The notes under the pieces: model-generated
Database searches by the model: none
The model's input: the letters and a program-made list of their open reading frames with translations, nothing else
What the model was told of the DNA's origin: nothing
Source: Actinoplanes utahensis
Lineage (GTDB): Bacteria > Actinomycetota > Actinomycetes > Mycobacteriales > Micromonosporaceae
DNA length: 64,000 bases
Direction: 5' to 3'
NCBI RefSeq assembly: GCF_016862455.1
Contig: NZ_BOMZ01000002.1
Location: 1 to 64,000 of the forward strand
Program-made: the position numbers and the translations under genes
Shown: positions 1-7,658 of the stretch, piece by piece
Position numbering within the stretch: position 1 is the stretch's first letter
Layout of the letters: every line of letters starts with the position of its first letter

Positions 1-75
1 GGCACGGCGCGATGCGGCACGGCGCGATGCGGCACGGCGCGATGCGGCACGGCGCGATGCGGCACGGCGCGATGC
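1..75. repeat. 15-bp tandem repeat, five copies
   Basis: Five identical copies of ggcacggcgcgatgc run head to tail from the first base, then decay into a sixth degenerate copy near 76-95. The array may extend beyond the left edge. Fifteen is a multiple of three, so every frame stays open; this makes a spurious reading frame, not a gene. Confidence 0.95.
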
Positions 76-244
76 GGCGCGACTGTGCGAGATGCGGGCC
101 GGGGAGACCCTCGCGGCCGTCGACCCGGTGGTTCCGCGGCCGCAGCCGGCCGGCGAGCCGGGGTTCCGTCTGCCGCGGCCGTCCGCGCCGCTCCGGTTCC
201 CGGCGCGGGCCACGAGGTGATCACCGGCCCGCCGGTGGCCGCGG

Positions 245-670
245 TCAGCCCTTGATCTGCTTACGGCCGCTGTCGCCGGAGCCGATGGCGATCCGGCGGG
301 GCTTCGCCTTGGCGGAGACGGGGATCTCGAGGGTCAACACCCCGTTGTCGTACGTGGCCTTCAGGCTCTCGCTGTCCAGGGTGTCGCCGAGGAACAGCTG
401 GCGGCTGAACACTCCCATGGGCCGTTCGCTGATCACGGTCTCGACGCCGTCCTTGGTCAGGCGGTGGCGCTGGGCGCGGACCTGTAGCACGTTGCGCTCG
501 ACGGTGAGGTCGATCGAGCCGGGGTCGACGCCGGGCAGGTCGAAGTAGACGTAGAAGGTGTCGCCTTCGCGTTCGGCGTCGACGTGCATCACCGCGGGCC
601 GGTTGGTGGTGCCGGTGAACTGCTCGAACATGCGGTCGAGGTCGCGGAACGGGTCGGTGCGCAGAAGCAT
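245..670 (-). CDS. Hsp20/alpha-crystallin small heat-shock protein
   Basis: A 141-residue ATP-independent holdase expected to keep unfolding proteins soluble in the cytoplasm during heat stress. It starts MLLRTDPFRDLD, the usual N-terminus of actinobacterial Hsp18/Hsp20 proteins. The alpha-crystallin domain spans about residues 35-125, with YVYFDLPGVDPGSIDLTVE early and the conserved GVLTLEIPV near the end. The ATG at 670 is preferred over a TTG two codons upstream because GAGGAGGAG lies about 7 nt before it. A CIRCE operator lies 85-111 bp upstream, so HrcA control is likely. In streptomycetes hsp18 is instead controlled by RheA, so this wiring is worth noting. No chaperone neighbour is present. 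Confidence 0.95.
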   Translation of the reverse strand: MLLRTDPFRDLDRMFEQFTGTTNRPAVMHVDAEREGDTFYVYFDLPGVDPGSIDLTVERNVLQVRAQRHRLTKDGVETVISERPMGVFSRQLFLGDTLDSESLKATYDNGVLTLEIPVSAKAKPRRIAIGSGDSGRKQIKG

Positions 671-754
671 GGTCAATCTCCTCCTCGGTGCTCCTTCACC
701 AGGCTTGATCGTCCGGGGATCCCTTCGGCAGGGGCCGGATCCGCTACCTCCGGA

Positions 755-781
755 TTAGCACTCTCACCCGGCGAGTGCAAG
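755..781 (-). promoter_or_regulatory. CIRCE (HrcA) operator upstream of hsp20
   Basis: On the plus strand TTAGCACTC (755-763), a 9-bp spacer and GAGTGCAAG (773-781). The CIRCE consensus is TTAGCACTC-N9-GAGTGCTAA. The left arm matches fully, the right arm 7 of 9, and the spacer length is exact. It is placed to repress the hsp20 gene reading leftward. Confidence 0.88.
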
Positions 782-1228
782 AGCCGATAGCAGGATCGCT
801 CACGTTCTGGAGGATGGCGGGGACCCGGCGATGGGCGGGCCTGGGGAAAGCGTCCGGGCGGCGGCGCCCGAACCGGTACACCGCCGCCCCGGTGCGCATT
901 CGGGAGGCTTGGCGGCCCGCGACGGTACCGGTCGACCGCAGCCGGTCGGCTGCCGCCAGCGATTCGCACGGACCGGTCGGCCGCAGCCGGTCGGCTGCCG
1001 CCAGCGACTCGCACGGACCGACCGGCGGCAGCAGGCCCGCGCGGGCCGGCCGCGCCACCGGCGATCTGCGGGCGATGTGGCGCAGCCACGAGCCCGGGCG
1101 ACCCCGGCGGGTCAGCCCGCAGCGGGCTCCGCCTACCGTGTCCCGCCGACCGCCTGGCGGCCCGCCACGGGACCTTGTGACACCCGTACCCTCGCAAGAT
1201 CTTCACCCTGCGTGCCGCGGACCGGGAG
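782..1228. other. Non-coding stretch between hsp20 and tdk
   Basis: About 450 bp with only shadow reading frames. It holds the 40-bp direct repeat at 936-1020 and otherwise GC-rich sequence in which I see no gene. Confidence 0.6.
936..1020. repeat. 40-bp direct repeat, two copies 45 bp apart
   Basis: Copy one is 936-975 and copy two 981-1020. Both begin ccgcagccggtcggctgccg and end gcacggaccg, differing at one base (gattcg versus gactcg). A third decayed unit may follow at 1021. It looks like a recent local duplication. Confidence 0.9.
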
Positions 1229-1801
1229 GTGGATGGCAAGGTCTTCCGGGTGGACCTGACCGTGATTCTCGGCCCGATGAAGGGCGGCAAGTCGCTGGAG
1301 ATGATCAGCCTGCTGTCGCCGTTGCAGCACGCCGGCATCCCGCATCGCATCTACCAGTCGACGCGGCACGGGCGCGACACCGCCGTCACCTCACGGTCCG
1401 GCGGCAGCCTGCAGACGGTGAAGGTGCAGTCGCTGGCCGGGGCCGCGGACGGGGACGTGCAGTGGATCGGCGTGGACGAGATCCACATGTTCACCGTCGA
1501 CGACATCGCGGTGCTCGGGGTGGCGGTGCGGCGCGGGATCAAGGTCGTCGTCGCCGGGATCGACCTGGACCATCGGGGGCAGATGTTCGCGCCGGTGCGG
1601 GCCCTGCTGGAGCTCGCCCCGGAACGGGTCATCCACCGGCGGGCGGTGTGTGACGTCTGCTTCTCCCTCGACGCCACCCACACCCAGGTCCTGGAGCACG
1701 GCAAGCCGATGATCCGGGAGCTCGCGCCGTCGACGGCGCTGCCCGACGACGGCACCTACTCCTACGAGGCCCGCTGCCGGCGCTGCGTCGTCCTGCCCTG
1801 A
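1229..1801 (+). CDS. tdk: Thymidine kinase (TK1 type)
   Basis: Phosphorylates thymidine with ATP to dTMP in the pyrimidine salvage pathway. Visible features of the 190-residue protein: P-loop GPMKGGKS (15-22), Walker B-like GVDEIHMF with D83-E84, the IDLDHRGQMF segment typical of bacterial Tdk, and a zinc lasso with Cys pairs CDVC (141, 144) and CRRC (183, 186). The start is uncertain. The GTG at 1229 has GGGAG directly against it, and a GTG at 1250, closer to the usual distance before the P-loop, has only a weak AAGG. The gene stands alone and faces a convergent WhiA-like gene across a strong hairpin. Confidence 0.93.
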   Translation: MDGKVFRVDLTVILGPMKGGKSLEMISLLSPLQHAGIPHRIYQSTRHGRDTAVTSRSGGSLQTVKVQSLAGAADGDVQWIGVDEIHMFTVDDIAVLGVAVRRGIKVVVAGIDLDHRGQMFAPVRALLELAPERVIHRRAVCDVCFSLDATHTQVLEHGKPMIRELAPSTALPDDGTYSYEARCRRCVVLP

Positions 1802-1808
1802 CGGCGAG

Positions 1809-1840
1809 GCAGTGCGCGCTCCGGATGGAGCGCGCACTGC
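1809..1840. terminator. Hairpin between convergent genes
   Basis: A perfect 14-bp inverted repeat, gcagtgcgcgctcc and ggagcgcgcactgc, around a ggat loop. It sits between the tdk stop and the stop of the convergent gene and has no T-tract. It probably stops transcription from both sides, as U-less GC hairpins can in actinomycetes. Confidence 0.8.
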
Positions 1841-1857
1841 GTACCCCCGAGAAACCG

Positions 1858-2523
1858 TCAGACCAGGGAGGAATCGCGCAACCGCAAGCGGGGCGGGGTG
1901 GCCGGGAGCATGTCGGCGGCGTCGGTGGGGACCGTGACGATCACGCAGGAGCTGCGCCGGGTCACGTCGGCGGTGACGCCGAGCAGCCGGGCCGCGCGGA
2001 CCAGCACCGCCGCGATCTCCTGGTCACGGATCGTCACCGACAGCACGTGCCGGCGGCGGCGGTGACCGGCGGCGAGCATCGCCGCCCGCCAGGCCGCCTG
2101 CGCCATGGTGAGCCGCTGGGTGTGCCGGGGCGAGGAGGCGCCGAGCGGTTCGGCGCCGAGCAGCGCCTGCCGGCCCTGCCGCCAGGCGGCGTCCAGCATC
2201 CGGGTGGTGGCCAGGCGCTGCGACTCGTGCACGTGGACCCGCTGCACGTGGTAGCGGCGGCGTTCCCCGCCGGAGCGGGTGTCCCGCCAGGTCATGCAGC
2301 CGAGGCCGGTGAGCAGGAACTCCAGGCGCTCGGCCGGGTCCTCACGGTCGAACTCGGCGAGCGCCTCACCGGCGCGCGGCACCGGGCGGATCTCGGAGGG
2401 GCGCTGGGCGCGGACGGTGTCCACGCATTCGACGAGGCAGGCGGATTCGAAGGCGGCCGGCAGGGCGCCGGCGAGCACGACGCCGCGGGCCGCGGCGGGG
2501 TCGAGCGTCGCAGTGCGGTCCAT
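1858..2523 (-). CDS. WhiA-like protein lacking the C-terminal HTH domain
   Basis: A 221-residue protein resembling the LAGLIDADG-type N-terminal part of the sporulation regulator WhiA. The clearest segment is AQAAWRAAMLAAG followed by AAVLVRAARLLGVTADV, which parallels the AEAAWRGAFLAHG and VGAARRLGI region of WhiA; an arginine-rich RYHVQRVHV strand precedes it. WhiA itself is about 325 residues and ends in a helix-turn-helix that binds DNA. Here the chain stops right after the last LAGLIDADG strand, so that domain is absent. The ATG at 2523 has GGGGAG 6-7 nt upstream. The gene is divergent from the TAXI lipoprotein gene. I assign the fold by pattern only; a function in development is inference. 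Confidence 0.68.
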   Translation of the reverse strand: MDRTATLDPAAARGVVLAGALPAAFESACLVECVDTVRAQRPSEIRPVPRAGEALAEFDREDPAERLEFLLTGLGCMTWRDTRSGGERRRYHVQRVHVHESQRLATTRMLDAAWRQGRQALLGAEPLGASSPRHTQRLTMAQAAWRAAMLAAGHRRRRHVLSVTIRDQEIAAVLVRAARLLGVTADVTRRSSCVIVTVPTDAADMLPATPPRLRLRDSSLV

Positions 2524-2647
2524 CGGCTTCTCCCCTTTCACAGGTATCCCGACAACTTCGCCGATCGGCCGTTCGGCCGGTACACCCACGGCGCAGACTT
2601 GAGGGAAACTTGCGCGGACCGGGCCGTCCCGCGTGGGGAAAACTAGG

Positions 2648-3574
2648 GTGACGCGAATCAGCCGCCGTGCCGCACTCGCCGGGCTGACCGCATCACTGCT
2701 GGTCACCGGCTGTGGTGACGGCACTGCGCAGCGCCGCCGGGTGCGGATCGCCACCGGCAGCCCGACCGCCGTCTACTACGCGATCGGCACCGCGCTGGGC
2801 CGGATCATCGAGGAGGAGCTGCCGGACGTCGACGTCGATGTGCTGGCGACGGCGGCGTCGGCGGAGAACCTGTTCCTGGTCGAGCAGAAGGCCGCGGAGA
2901 TCGGTTTCAGTCAGGCGGACGTGCTGGTGACCGCCGGCATCGCGAAGCCCCGGGTGGCGGCGTTGGCCCGGGTCTACGACGACCTGCTGCACCTGGTGGT
3001 CCGCGCGGACAGCCCGATCCTGTCGCTGGAGGACCTGCGGGGGCGGCGGGTGTCGGTCGGCGCCCGCGGTTCCGGCACCACGGTGACCGTCGACCGGCTG
3101 CTGGCGGTGGCCGCGATGGGTCAGGCGGTGCAGCGGCGCCACCTCAGCCTCGACGATTCGATCGCGGCGTTGAAGACCCGGCAGATCGACGCGTTCTTCT
3201 TCTCCGGCGGGCTGCCGGTCGCCGGGATCGAGCGGTTGCGCACCGTCGTCGGCACCCGCCTGGTGGACCTGTCGAAATGGGTGGGTGACCTGCGGCGCGT
3301 CTACAGCGACGTGTACGTGGTCCGGGACGTTCCGACCTCGGCGTACACGCTGCCGGCGGTGGCCACCGTCGCGGTGCCGAACCTGCTCGTCGCGCCGGAG
3401 TCGATGGCCGAGGACCTGGCCTACGATCTGACCCGGCTGCTGATGGAACGGCGGGCGGTGCTGGCGTCCGCGCACCCGGCGGCGGAACGACTGGACCCGC
3501 GGACGGCGATCGCCACCCTGCCGGTGCCGCTGCACCCGGGTGCGGCCCGCTATTACCGCTCGGTCAAGCCGTGA
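2648..3574 (+). CDS. TAXI-family TRAP-type solute-binding lipoprotein
   Basis: A 308-residue extracytoplasmic receptor of the TAXI family. After a twin-arginine-like ISRRAALAG and a hydrophobic stretch comes the lipobox LVTGC, so it should be membrane-tethered. Family hallmarks follow: IATGSPTAVYYAIGTALGRI near the N-terminus, LATAASAENL, and SLEDLRGRRVSVGARGSGT. The GTG at 2648 is chosen because GGGG lies about 10 nt upstream; a GTG at 2633 is also in frame. No TRAP membrane subunit (DctQ/DctM) is in the window, and the neighbour is a histidine kinase/response regulator pair. A ligand-sensing role for that pair is therefore as plausible as transport. Confidence 0.87.
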   Translation: MTRISRRAALAGLTASLLVTGCGDGTAQRRRVRIATGSPTAVYYAIGTALGRIIEEELPDVDVDVLATAASAENLFLVEQKAAEIGFSQADVLVTAGIAKPRVAALARVYDDLLHLVVRADSPILSLEDLRGRRVSVGARGSGTTVTVDRLLAVAAMGQAVQRRHLSLDDSIAALKTRQIDAFFFSGGLPVAGIERLRTVVGTRLVDLSKWVGDLRRVYSDVYVVRDVPTSAYTLPAVATVAVPNLLVAPESMAEDLAYDLTRLLMERRAVLASAHPAAERLDPRTAIATLPVPLHPGAARYYRSVKP

Positions 3575-3633
3575 ACCAGAGGGCCGCGTCCAGGCCGCTC
3601 GGTCAAGCCGTGAACCAGAGGGCCGCGTCCAGG
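3556..3633. repeat. Perfect 39-bp tandem duplication at two gene ends
   Basis: The 39 bp beginning ccgctcggtcaagccgtgaa at 3556-3594 recur exactly at 3595-3633. Copy one contains the stop codon of the TAXI gene (3572-3574). Copy two contains the stop codon of the convergent kinase gene (3603-3605). Collapsing the repeat would make the two genes overlap tail to tail by about 11 bp. Confidence 0.95.
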
Positions 3634-4961
3634 CCGCCGGCCGGGGCGGGGGCCAGGGTGAACCGGCCGCCGGACGCCTCCACCAGCGCCGTCACGATGG
3701 ACAGGCCCAGGCCGGCGCCGTCGACGTTCTGCGCGTCGGGGGCGCGCCAGAACCGGGCGGTGGCCTGACGGCATTGCTCCTCGGTCATGCCGGGGCCGGT
3801 GTCGCGGACCGTCACCTCGACGCCGTCGTCGCGGGCGGTGACCGTCACCTCCACCTGCCCGCCGGCGGGGGTGAACTTGAGCGCGTTGTCGATCAGCGCG
3901 TCCAGCGCCTGATCGAGAGCGGTCGCCACGAACCGGGCGGGCAGCGGCCCGTCCGGCAGCCGGCTCAGCAGTTTCACCTCGCGCCGCTCGGCCAGCGGCC
4001 GCCACGCCTCCACCCGCGCCCGGGTCACCTCGACGGTGTCGGCCCGGCGCATCGTGTGCCGGCCGCGTTCGGCCTGGGCCAGGGCGAGCAGCCCGTCGAG
4101 GACGTCGGCGAGCCGGTCGGTCTCCTCCAGGGCGGTCTCCCGGTCGACGCGCAGCTCCTCGTCGTCGATGCGGCTGCCCAGGTCCTCGATGCGCAGCCGC
4201 AGCACGGTCAGCGGGTTGCGCAGCTGGTGGCTGGCGTGCGCGACGAACGAGCGCTGCCGTTCCATCGCCTCGGCGACCGCGTCGGCCATCTCGTTGAAAC
4301 TCGCCGACATGCGCCGCAGCTCCGGCGGGCCCATGCCGGGCGGGACGCGGGCGGCGCTGTCGCCCGCCGCGATCTCGTGGGCGGCCGCGTCGAGCCGGGT
4401 CACCGGTCTGAGCACCCAGCCGGCGAGGCGGTGGGCGGTGGTCACGCAGGCCGCCACCGCGAGCATCCCGCCCATGGCGAGGATCAGCCACACCGACAGG
4501 ACGGCGCGCCGGTTGCGGTCGGCCGGGGAGACGGTGAGGACCACGCCGAGTACGGCTCCGCCGTCACTGACCGGCACCGCGACCACCAGCGGATCGTCCG
4601 TCCACGGCCACAGGGTCCGCGGCATGCCGACCTGGTGCCCGGCCATCGCCCCGCGGATCGCCGGTCCGGGGTTCTCCGGGGCGTCGCCGTGGATGCTCAG
4701 CGGCCGCTGGTCCTGGTCGACGAGCATCGAGCCGATCCCGTACAGCTCGTGGTAGCGGCTCAGTTCATCGGCGACGGTGGCCAGGTCACCGCTGCGGACG
4801 GCGGCCGCGGCCAGGGACGCGAACCGGGTCGCGTCGGCGAGCCGGTCGGCGACGGCCCGGTCGGTCTCCCGGCTGGCGACGGTGACGGCCAGGGGCACCT
4901 CGAGGGCGAGCAGCACCATGCACAGCAGCAGCAGGTAGGTGATGACCAGCCGCCTCTGCAC
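3603..4961 (-). CDS. Sensor histidine kinase
   Basis: A 452-residue membrane kinase. Membrane spans lie at about 5-28 and 152-173 and flank an extracytoplasmic sensor of about 120 residues. A HAMP region follows (about 174-230), then the HisKA helix with the phospho-acceptor in FVAHASHQLRNPL (H245), and an ATPase domain with N-box LIDNALKFT, DTGPGM and GAGLGLSIV. The GTG start at 4961 has GGGGAGG 5 nt upstream. It lies 26 bp downstream of the response regulator gene and is surely its partner. The convergent TAXI receptor is a candidate input, which is inference from context. The last codons lie in the 39-bp duplication. Confidence 0.95.
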   Translation of the reverse strand: MQRRLVITYLLLLCMVLLALEVPLAVTVASRETDRAVADRLADATRFASLAAAAVRSGDLATVADELSRYHELYGIGSMLVDQDQRPLSIHGDAPENPGPAIRGAMAGHQVGMPRTLWPWTDDPLVVAVPVSDGGAVLGVVLTVSPADRNRRAVLSVWLILAMGGMLAVAACVTTAHRLAGWVLRPVTRLDAAAHEIAAGDSAARVPPGMGPPELRRMSASFNEMADAVAEAMERQRSFVAHASHQLRNPLTVLRLRIEDLGSRIDDEELRVDRETALEETDRLADVLDGLLALAQAERGRHTMRRADTVEVTRARVEAWRPLAERREVKLLSRLPDGPLPARFVATALDQALDALIDNALKFTPAGGQVEVTVTARDDGVEVTVRDTGPGMTEEQCRQATARFWRAPDAQNVDGAGLGLSIVTALVEASGGRFTLAPAPAGGLDAALWFTA

Positions 4962-4987
4962 GGCACCTCCCCGTCACGTCGCCGAAA

Positions 4988-5647
4988 TCAGCCGGCGCGC
5001 AAACGGTAGCCCACCCCCCGGACGGTTTGAACCAGGCCGGGGTCGCCGAGCTTGGTGCGCAGCGACGCCACGTGCACTTCCAGGGTGTGTTTTCCCGACC
5101 AGGTGGTCTGCCAGACGTCCAGCATGATGCGTTCCCGGCTGAGCGCGACTCCCGGCTGGCGGGCCAGCGAGGCGAGGATGTCGAACTCCTTGCGGGTCAG
5201 GTTCGCCGCCACGCCGGAGACCTCCACGGTCCGCGCGGCGAGATCGATGCGCAGCGGCCCGACCTCGGTGACGGACGCGGGCACCGGCGTCTGGCGCACG
5301 GTCCGGCGCAGCAGCGCCTCGATCCGGGCGTGCAGCTCCGCCATCGAGAACGGTTTGACCACGTAGTCGTCGGCGCCGGTGCGCAGGCCGGTGACCCGGT
5401 CGAGCTCCTCGCCGCGGGCGGTCACCGCGATGATGCCGAGATGTTCGTTGCGGGCCCGCAGCGCCCGGCACACGTCGAGGCCGTCACCGTCGGGCAGGTT
5501 CAGATCGAGCAGCACGAGATCGCAGGGGGCCGCCTCGAGCGCCGCGGTGGCGGTGGCCGCGTGCTCCACCGCGTAACCGCGTTTCTGCAGCATCGTGGTC
5601 ATCACCGCGCTCACCCGGCGGTCGTCCTCCACGAGCAGTATCCGCAT
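4988..5647 (-). CDS. OmpR/PhoB-family response regulator
   Basis: A 219-residue two-domain regulator. The receiver domain shows LLVEDDRR (acidic pair at 8-9), the phosphorylation site D48 in LVLLDLNLPDGDG, the switch threonine in IAVTARG and the lysine in VVKPFSM. The C-terminal winged helix (about 125-217) contains LTRKEFDILASLAR and ends VRGVGYRLRAG, typical of PhoB-type effectors. The start at 5647 is set by the MRILLVEDD opening; the ribosome-binding site is weak. It is the first gene of the pair with the downstream kinase. Its targets cannot be read from the sequence. Confidence 0.95.
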   Translation of the reverse strand: MRILLVEDDRRVSAVMTTMLQKRGYAVEHAATATAALEAAPCDLVLLDLNLPDGDGLDVCRALRARNEHLGIIAVTARGEELDRVTGLRTGADDYVVKPFSMAELHARIEALLRRTVRQTPVPASVTEVGPLRIDLAARTVEVSGVAANLTRKEFDILASLARQPGVALSRERIMLDVWQTTWSGKHTLEVHVASLRTKLGDPGLVQTVRGVGYRLRAG

Positions 5648-5738
5648 CCGGTCATCCGCCCATTCGCTTGATCGACGGCAGAACGGTAGTCGGCGAATGT
5701 TTCCACCGTCCACTTCTCCCAGATTGGCCCTTGACGCC

Positions 5739-6893
5739 TCAGGGCGCAATGAAGCCGGCCAGGGCGTCGGCGGTGAACGCGGCGCCCTTGTCGGTGGTGT
5801 GCAGCAGGTCGTCGCAGTACAGGCCGTGAGCGTTGTCGATCGACGGGGGCAACTGGCAGGCCGCCAGGTCGAAGTAGGCCACCCCGCTGCCGCCGCCCGG
5901 ACCGCCGGTGTCCTGCGCCGCGATCTCCTGCCAGGCCCGGGTGAACACGGCGAAATCCTGCTCGGGCTGCCCGGCGACCACCCGGGGCGAACCGTAGACG
6001 ACGAACGACGGATCGGTGCCGGCCGACGACCGTACCGCGTCGATGATCTTCTTGAGGTTGTCCTTCATCTCCGCGGCCGGCACGTCGATGCGCCAGTCGT
6101 TGACGCCCAGCTGCAGGATCACCAGGTGCGGCCGGATCGACGCCAGCCGCGGCGCCCACCCCGGCACGTGCCTGGCGAAGTCGCCGCTGGTGCGGCCACC
6201 CTGCCCGCCGTTGAAGACCTGGATGCCGCGGTCCTCGTCACCGTCGAACGTCGCGAACCCGTGCACCGCGCTGGTCCCGGTGACGTTGGTGACCACGATC
6301 CGGTGCTCGCCGCGGGCCAGGGTCCCCGACGTCCACCGGGCGTCCCGGTCCACCTTCCCGGCGGCGGTGGCGACCACCGGCGCCACCGTCGTGCCGTCGA
6401 TCTCCACGGCGAACGAGCCGCCACCCGGCACGGCCGAGAACCACACCTGCACGCTGGTGCCGGTGAACGTGTGAGCGGCGCTCTGCCCGGCCCGGTCCAT
6501 CGCCCACGTCTTCAGGCCCCAGCCGGCGGTCTTCACCCTCGTCCCGCCGCCGGTCAGAGTGACCGGCCAGTCCCGCGGCACGCCCCACGCCGCCACGTAG
6601 TTGCCGCCGCCGGGCGCGCCGGCCACCGGGAACGCGGCCCGCAGGTTGTCGGCGAGCACCTCCGGGTAGCCGCGGCCGTGGCGGGTCACGCCGACACCCT
6701 CGCTGGTGGAGGATCCCAGCACGGCCACCACGGCCGGGGCGTAACGCCGGTTGGCCAGCGCGGCGTGCCAGGTCAGCAGGGGGACGACGGCGGACGGGCC
6801 GGCGGCGCGCGCCGACTCGGCCGCGACCGCGGCGACGGCGACGCCGCCGGCCAGAAGGCCACCCGCCCGGATGAAGGTACGGCGATCGGTCAC
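5739..6893 (-). CDS. Secreted SGNH/GDSL hydrolase
   Basis: A 384-residue exported esterase-like enzyme. The GTG at 6893 has AGAGGGG 5 nt upstream and gives DRRTFIRAGG plus a hydrophobic run, a twin-arginine-like signal ending near ARA. Block I is the variant AVLGSSTSEGVG, where the serine of GSS would be the nucleophile. Block III is LQLGVNDW and block V is likely DDLLHTTDKGA with the catalytic Asp/His pair. A beta-rich insert at about 120-225 (SVQVWFSAVPGGGSFAVEI and on) resembles the N-terminal beta domain of CE2-like or rhamnogalacturonan acetylesterase-type enzymes. The substrate is unknown; carbohydrate ester cleavage would suit this genome. It stands alone after the two-component pair. 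Confidence 0.85.
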   Translation of the reverse strand: MTDRRTFIRAGGLLAGGVAVAAVAAESARAAGPSAVVPLLTWHAALANRRYAPAVVAVLGSSTSEGVGVTRHGRGYPEVLADNLRAAFPVAGAPGGGNYVAAWGVPRDWPVTLTGGGTRVKTAGWGLKTWAMDRAGQSAAHTFTGTSVQVWFSAVPGGGSFAVEIDGTTVAPVVATAAGKVDRDARWTSGTLARGEHRIVVTNVTGTSAVHGFATFDGDEDRGIQVFNGGQGGRTSGDFARHVPGWAPRLASIRPHLVILQLGVNDWRIDVPAAEMKDNLKKIIDAVRSSAGTDPSFVVYGSPRVVAGQPEQDFAVFTRAWQEIAAQDTGGPGGGSGVAYFDLAACQLPPSIDNAHGLYCDDLLHTTDKGAAFTADALAGFIAP

Positions 6894-7091
6894 GGCTACC
6901 CCTCTGACACGAGTACGGCAGGTCCCCCGCCCGCCTGCCGTCATGCTGGCACCTGAGGTCCAGCGTGACCGATCGCGCCGTCACCATGCGGGTGACGCAT
7001 CCACGGGTGACGCTCGGTCAGGGGGTTCGGTCCAGCATGCTCATCGCCAGCGCGGGCGCGCAGGTGAGGATTGCCGCACGCGCCTATCTGA

Positions 7092-7658
7092 TCAGTGGCT
7101 CGCCCGGCCGGCGGGCCGGCGGCCGGCGAGATACCGCCGGCCGGCCACCGTGACCAGGACCACTCCCCCGGCGCCGGCGCCGAGCAGCAGTCCGGTCGAA
7201 CCGCCGCCGGTGGACGCCGAAGCGTCCGCCGCGGCGGTGGACGTCGGCGCCGGAGCGGCGGCGGGCAGGTTCGGGTCGGCCAGGGTGAACGGGTACGAGC
7301 CCTGGACCGTGTGCCCGTCGACCGACACCACCCGGTACGCCACCGTGTAGACGCCGTTGGTCAGCGGCGCGGTGAGCGTGACCGTGCCGCGCACGTCGTC
7401 GACGGCCACCGGGGTGGCGGCGACCCGCTGCCGGTCCGGGCCGCTGACGACGATCGTGGTGAAGTCCGGGCTGAGCCGCTCGCTGAACTTCAGCGTCACG
7501 GTGGCCGGCGCGACGGTCAGGACGGCGCCGCCGGCCGGTTCGGCGAAGGTGAGCCGCGCGTGCGCCCAGGCCGGGGTGCCCGTCCCCAGGACCATCAGGG
7601 CGGCCGCGACCGCGACGAGCAGGCGGCGCCCGCCCGTCGCGGGAGACTGCGAGGTCAC
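7092..7658 (-). CDS. CopC-type copper-binding protein, membrane-anchored
   Basis: A 188-residue protein: signal peptide ending PAWA, then mature HARL, whose N-terminal histidine is the known Cu(II) ligand of CopC. The CopC/YobA beta-sandwich has FAEPAGGAVLTVAP at its start and the second ligand region SVDGHTVQGSYPF at its end. An Ala/Thr linker and one membrane span (about 155-175) with a basic tail keep it on the outer face. Its ATG overlaps the stop of the PCuAC gene (ATGA), so the two are translationally coupled. With the CopD-CtaG gene it forms a copper handling operon. Confidence 0.92.
   Translation of the reverse strand: MTSQSPATGGRRLLVAVAAALMVLGTGTPAWAHARLTFAEPAGGAVLTVAPATVTLKFSERLSPDFTTIVVSGPDRQRVAATPVAVDDVRGTVTLTAPLTNGVYTVAYRVVSVDGHTVQGSYPFTLADPNLPAAAPAPTSTAAADASASTGGGSTGLLLGAGAGGVVLVTVAGRRYLAGRRPAGRASH

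Noticed and set aside
12..548. Long plus-strand frame beginning with MRHGA repeats
   Set aside because: It is produced by the 15-bp tandem repeat and the antisense of hsp20; composition is Arg/Pro-rich with no domain.
1..1020. CRISPR array
   Set aside because: Repeats are direct tandem units without unique spacers, and no cas genes are present.
673..1653. Overlapping long frames on both strands between hsp20 and tdk
   Set aside because: Low-complexity Arg/Pro/Gly products, no ribosome-binding site, and they conflict with tdk.
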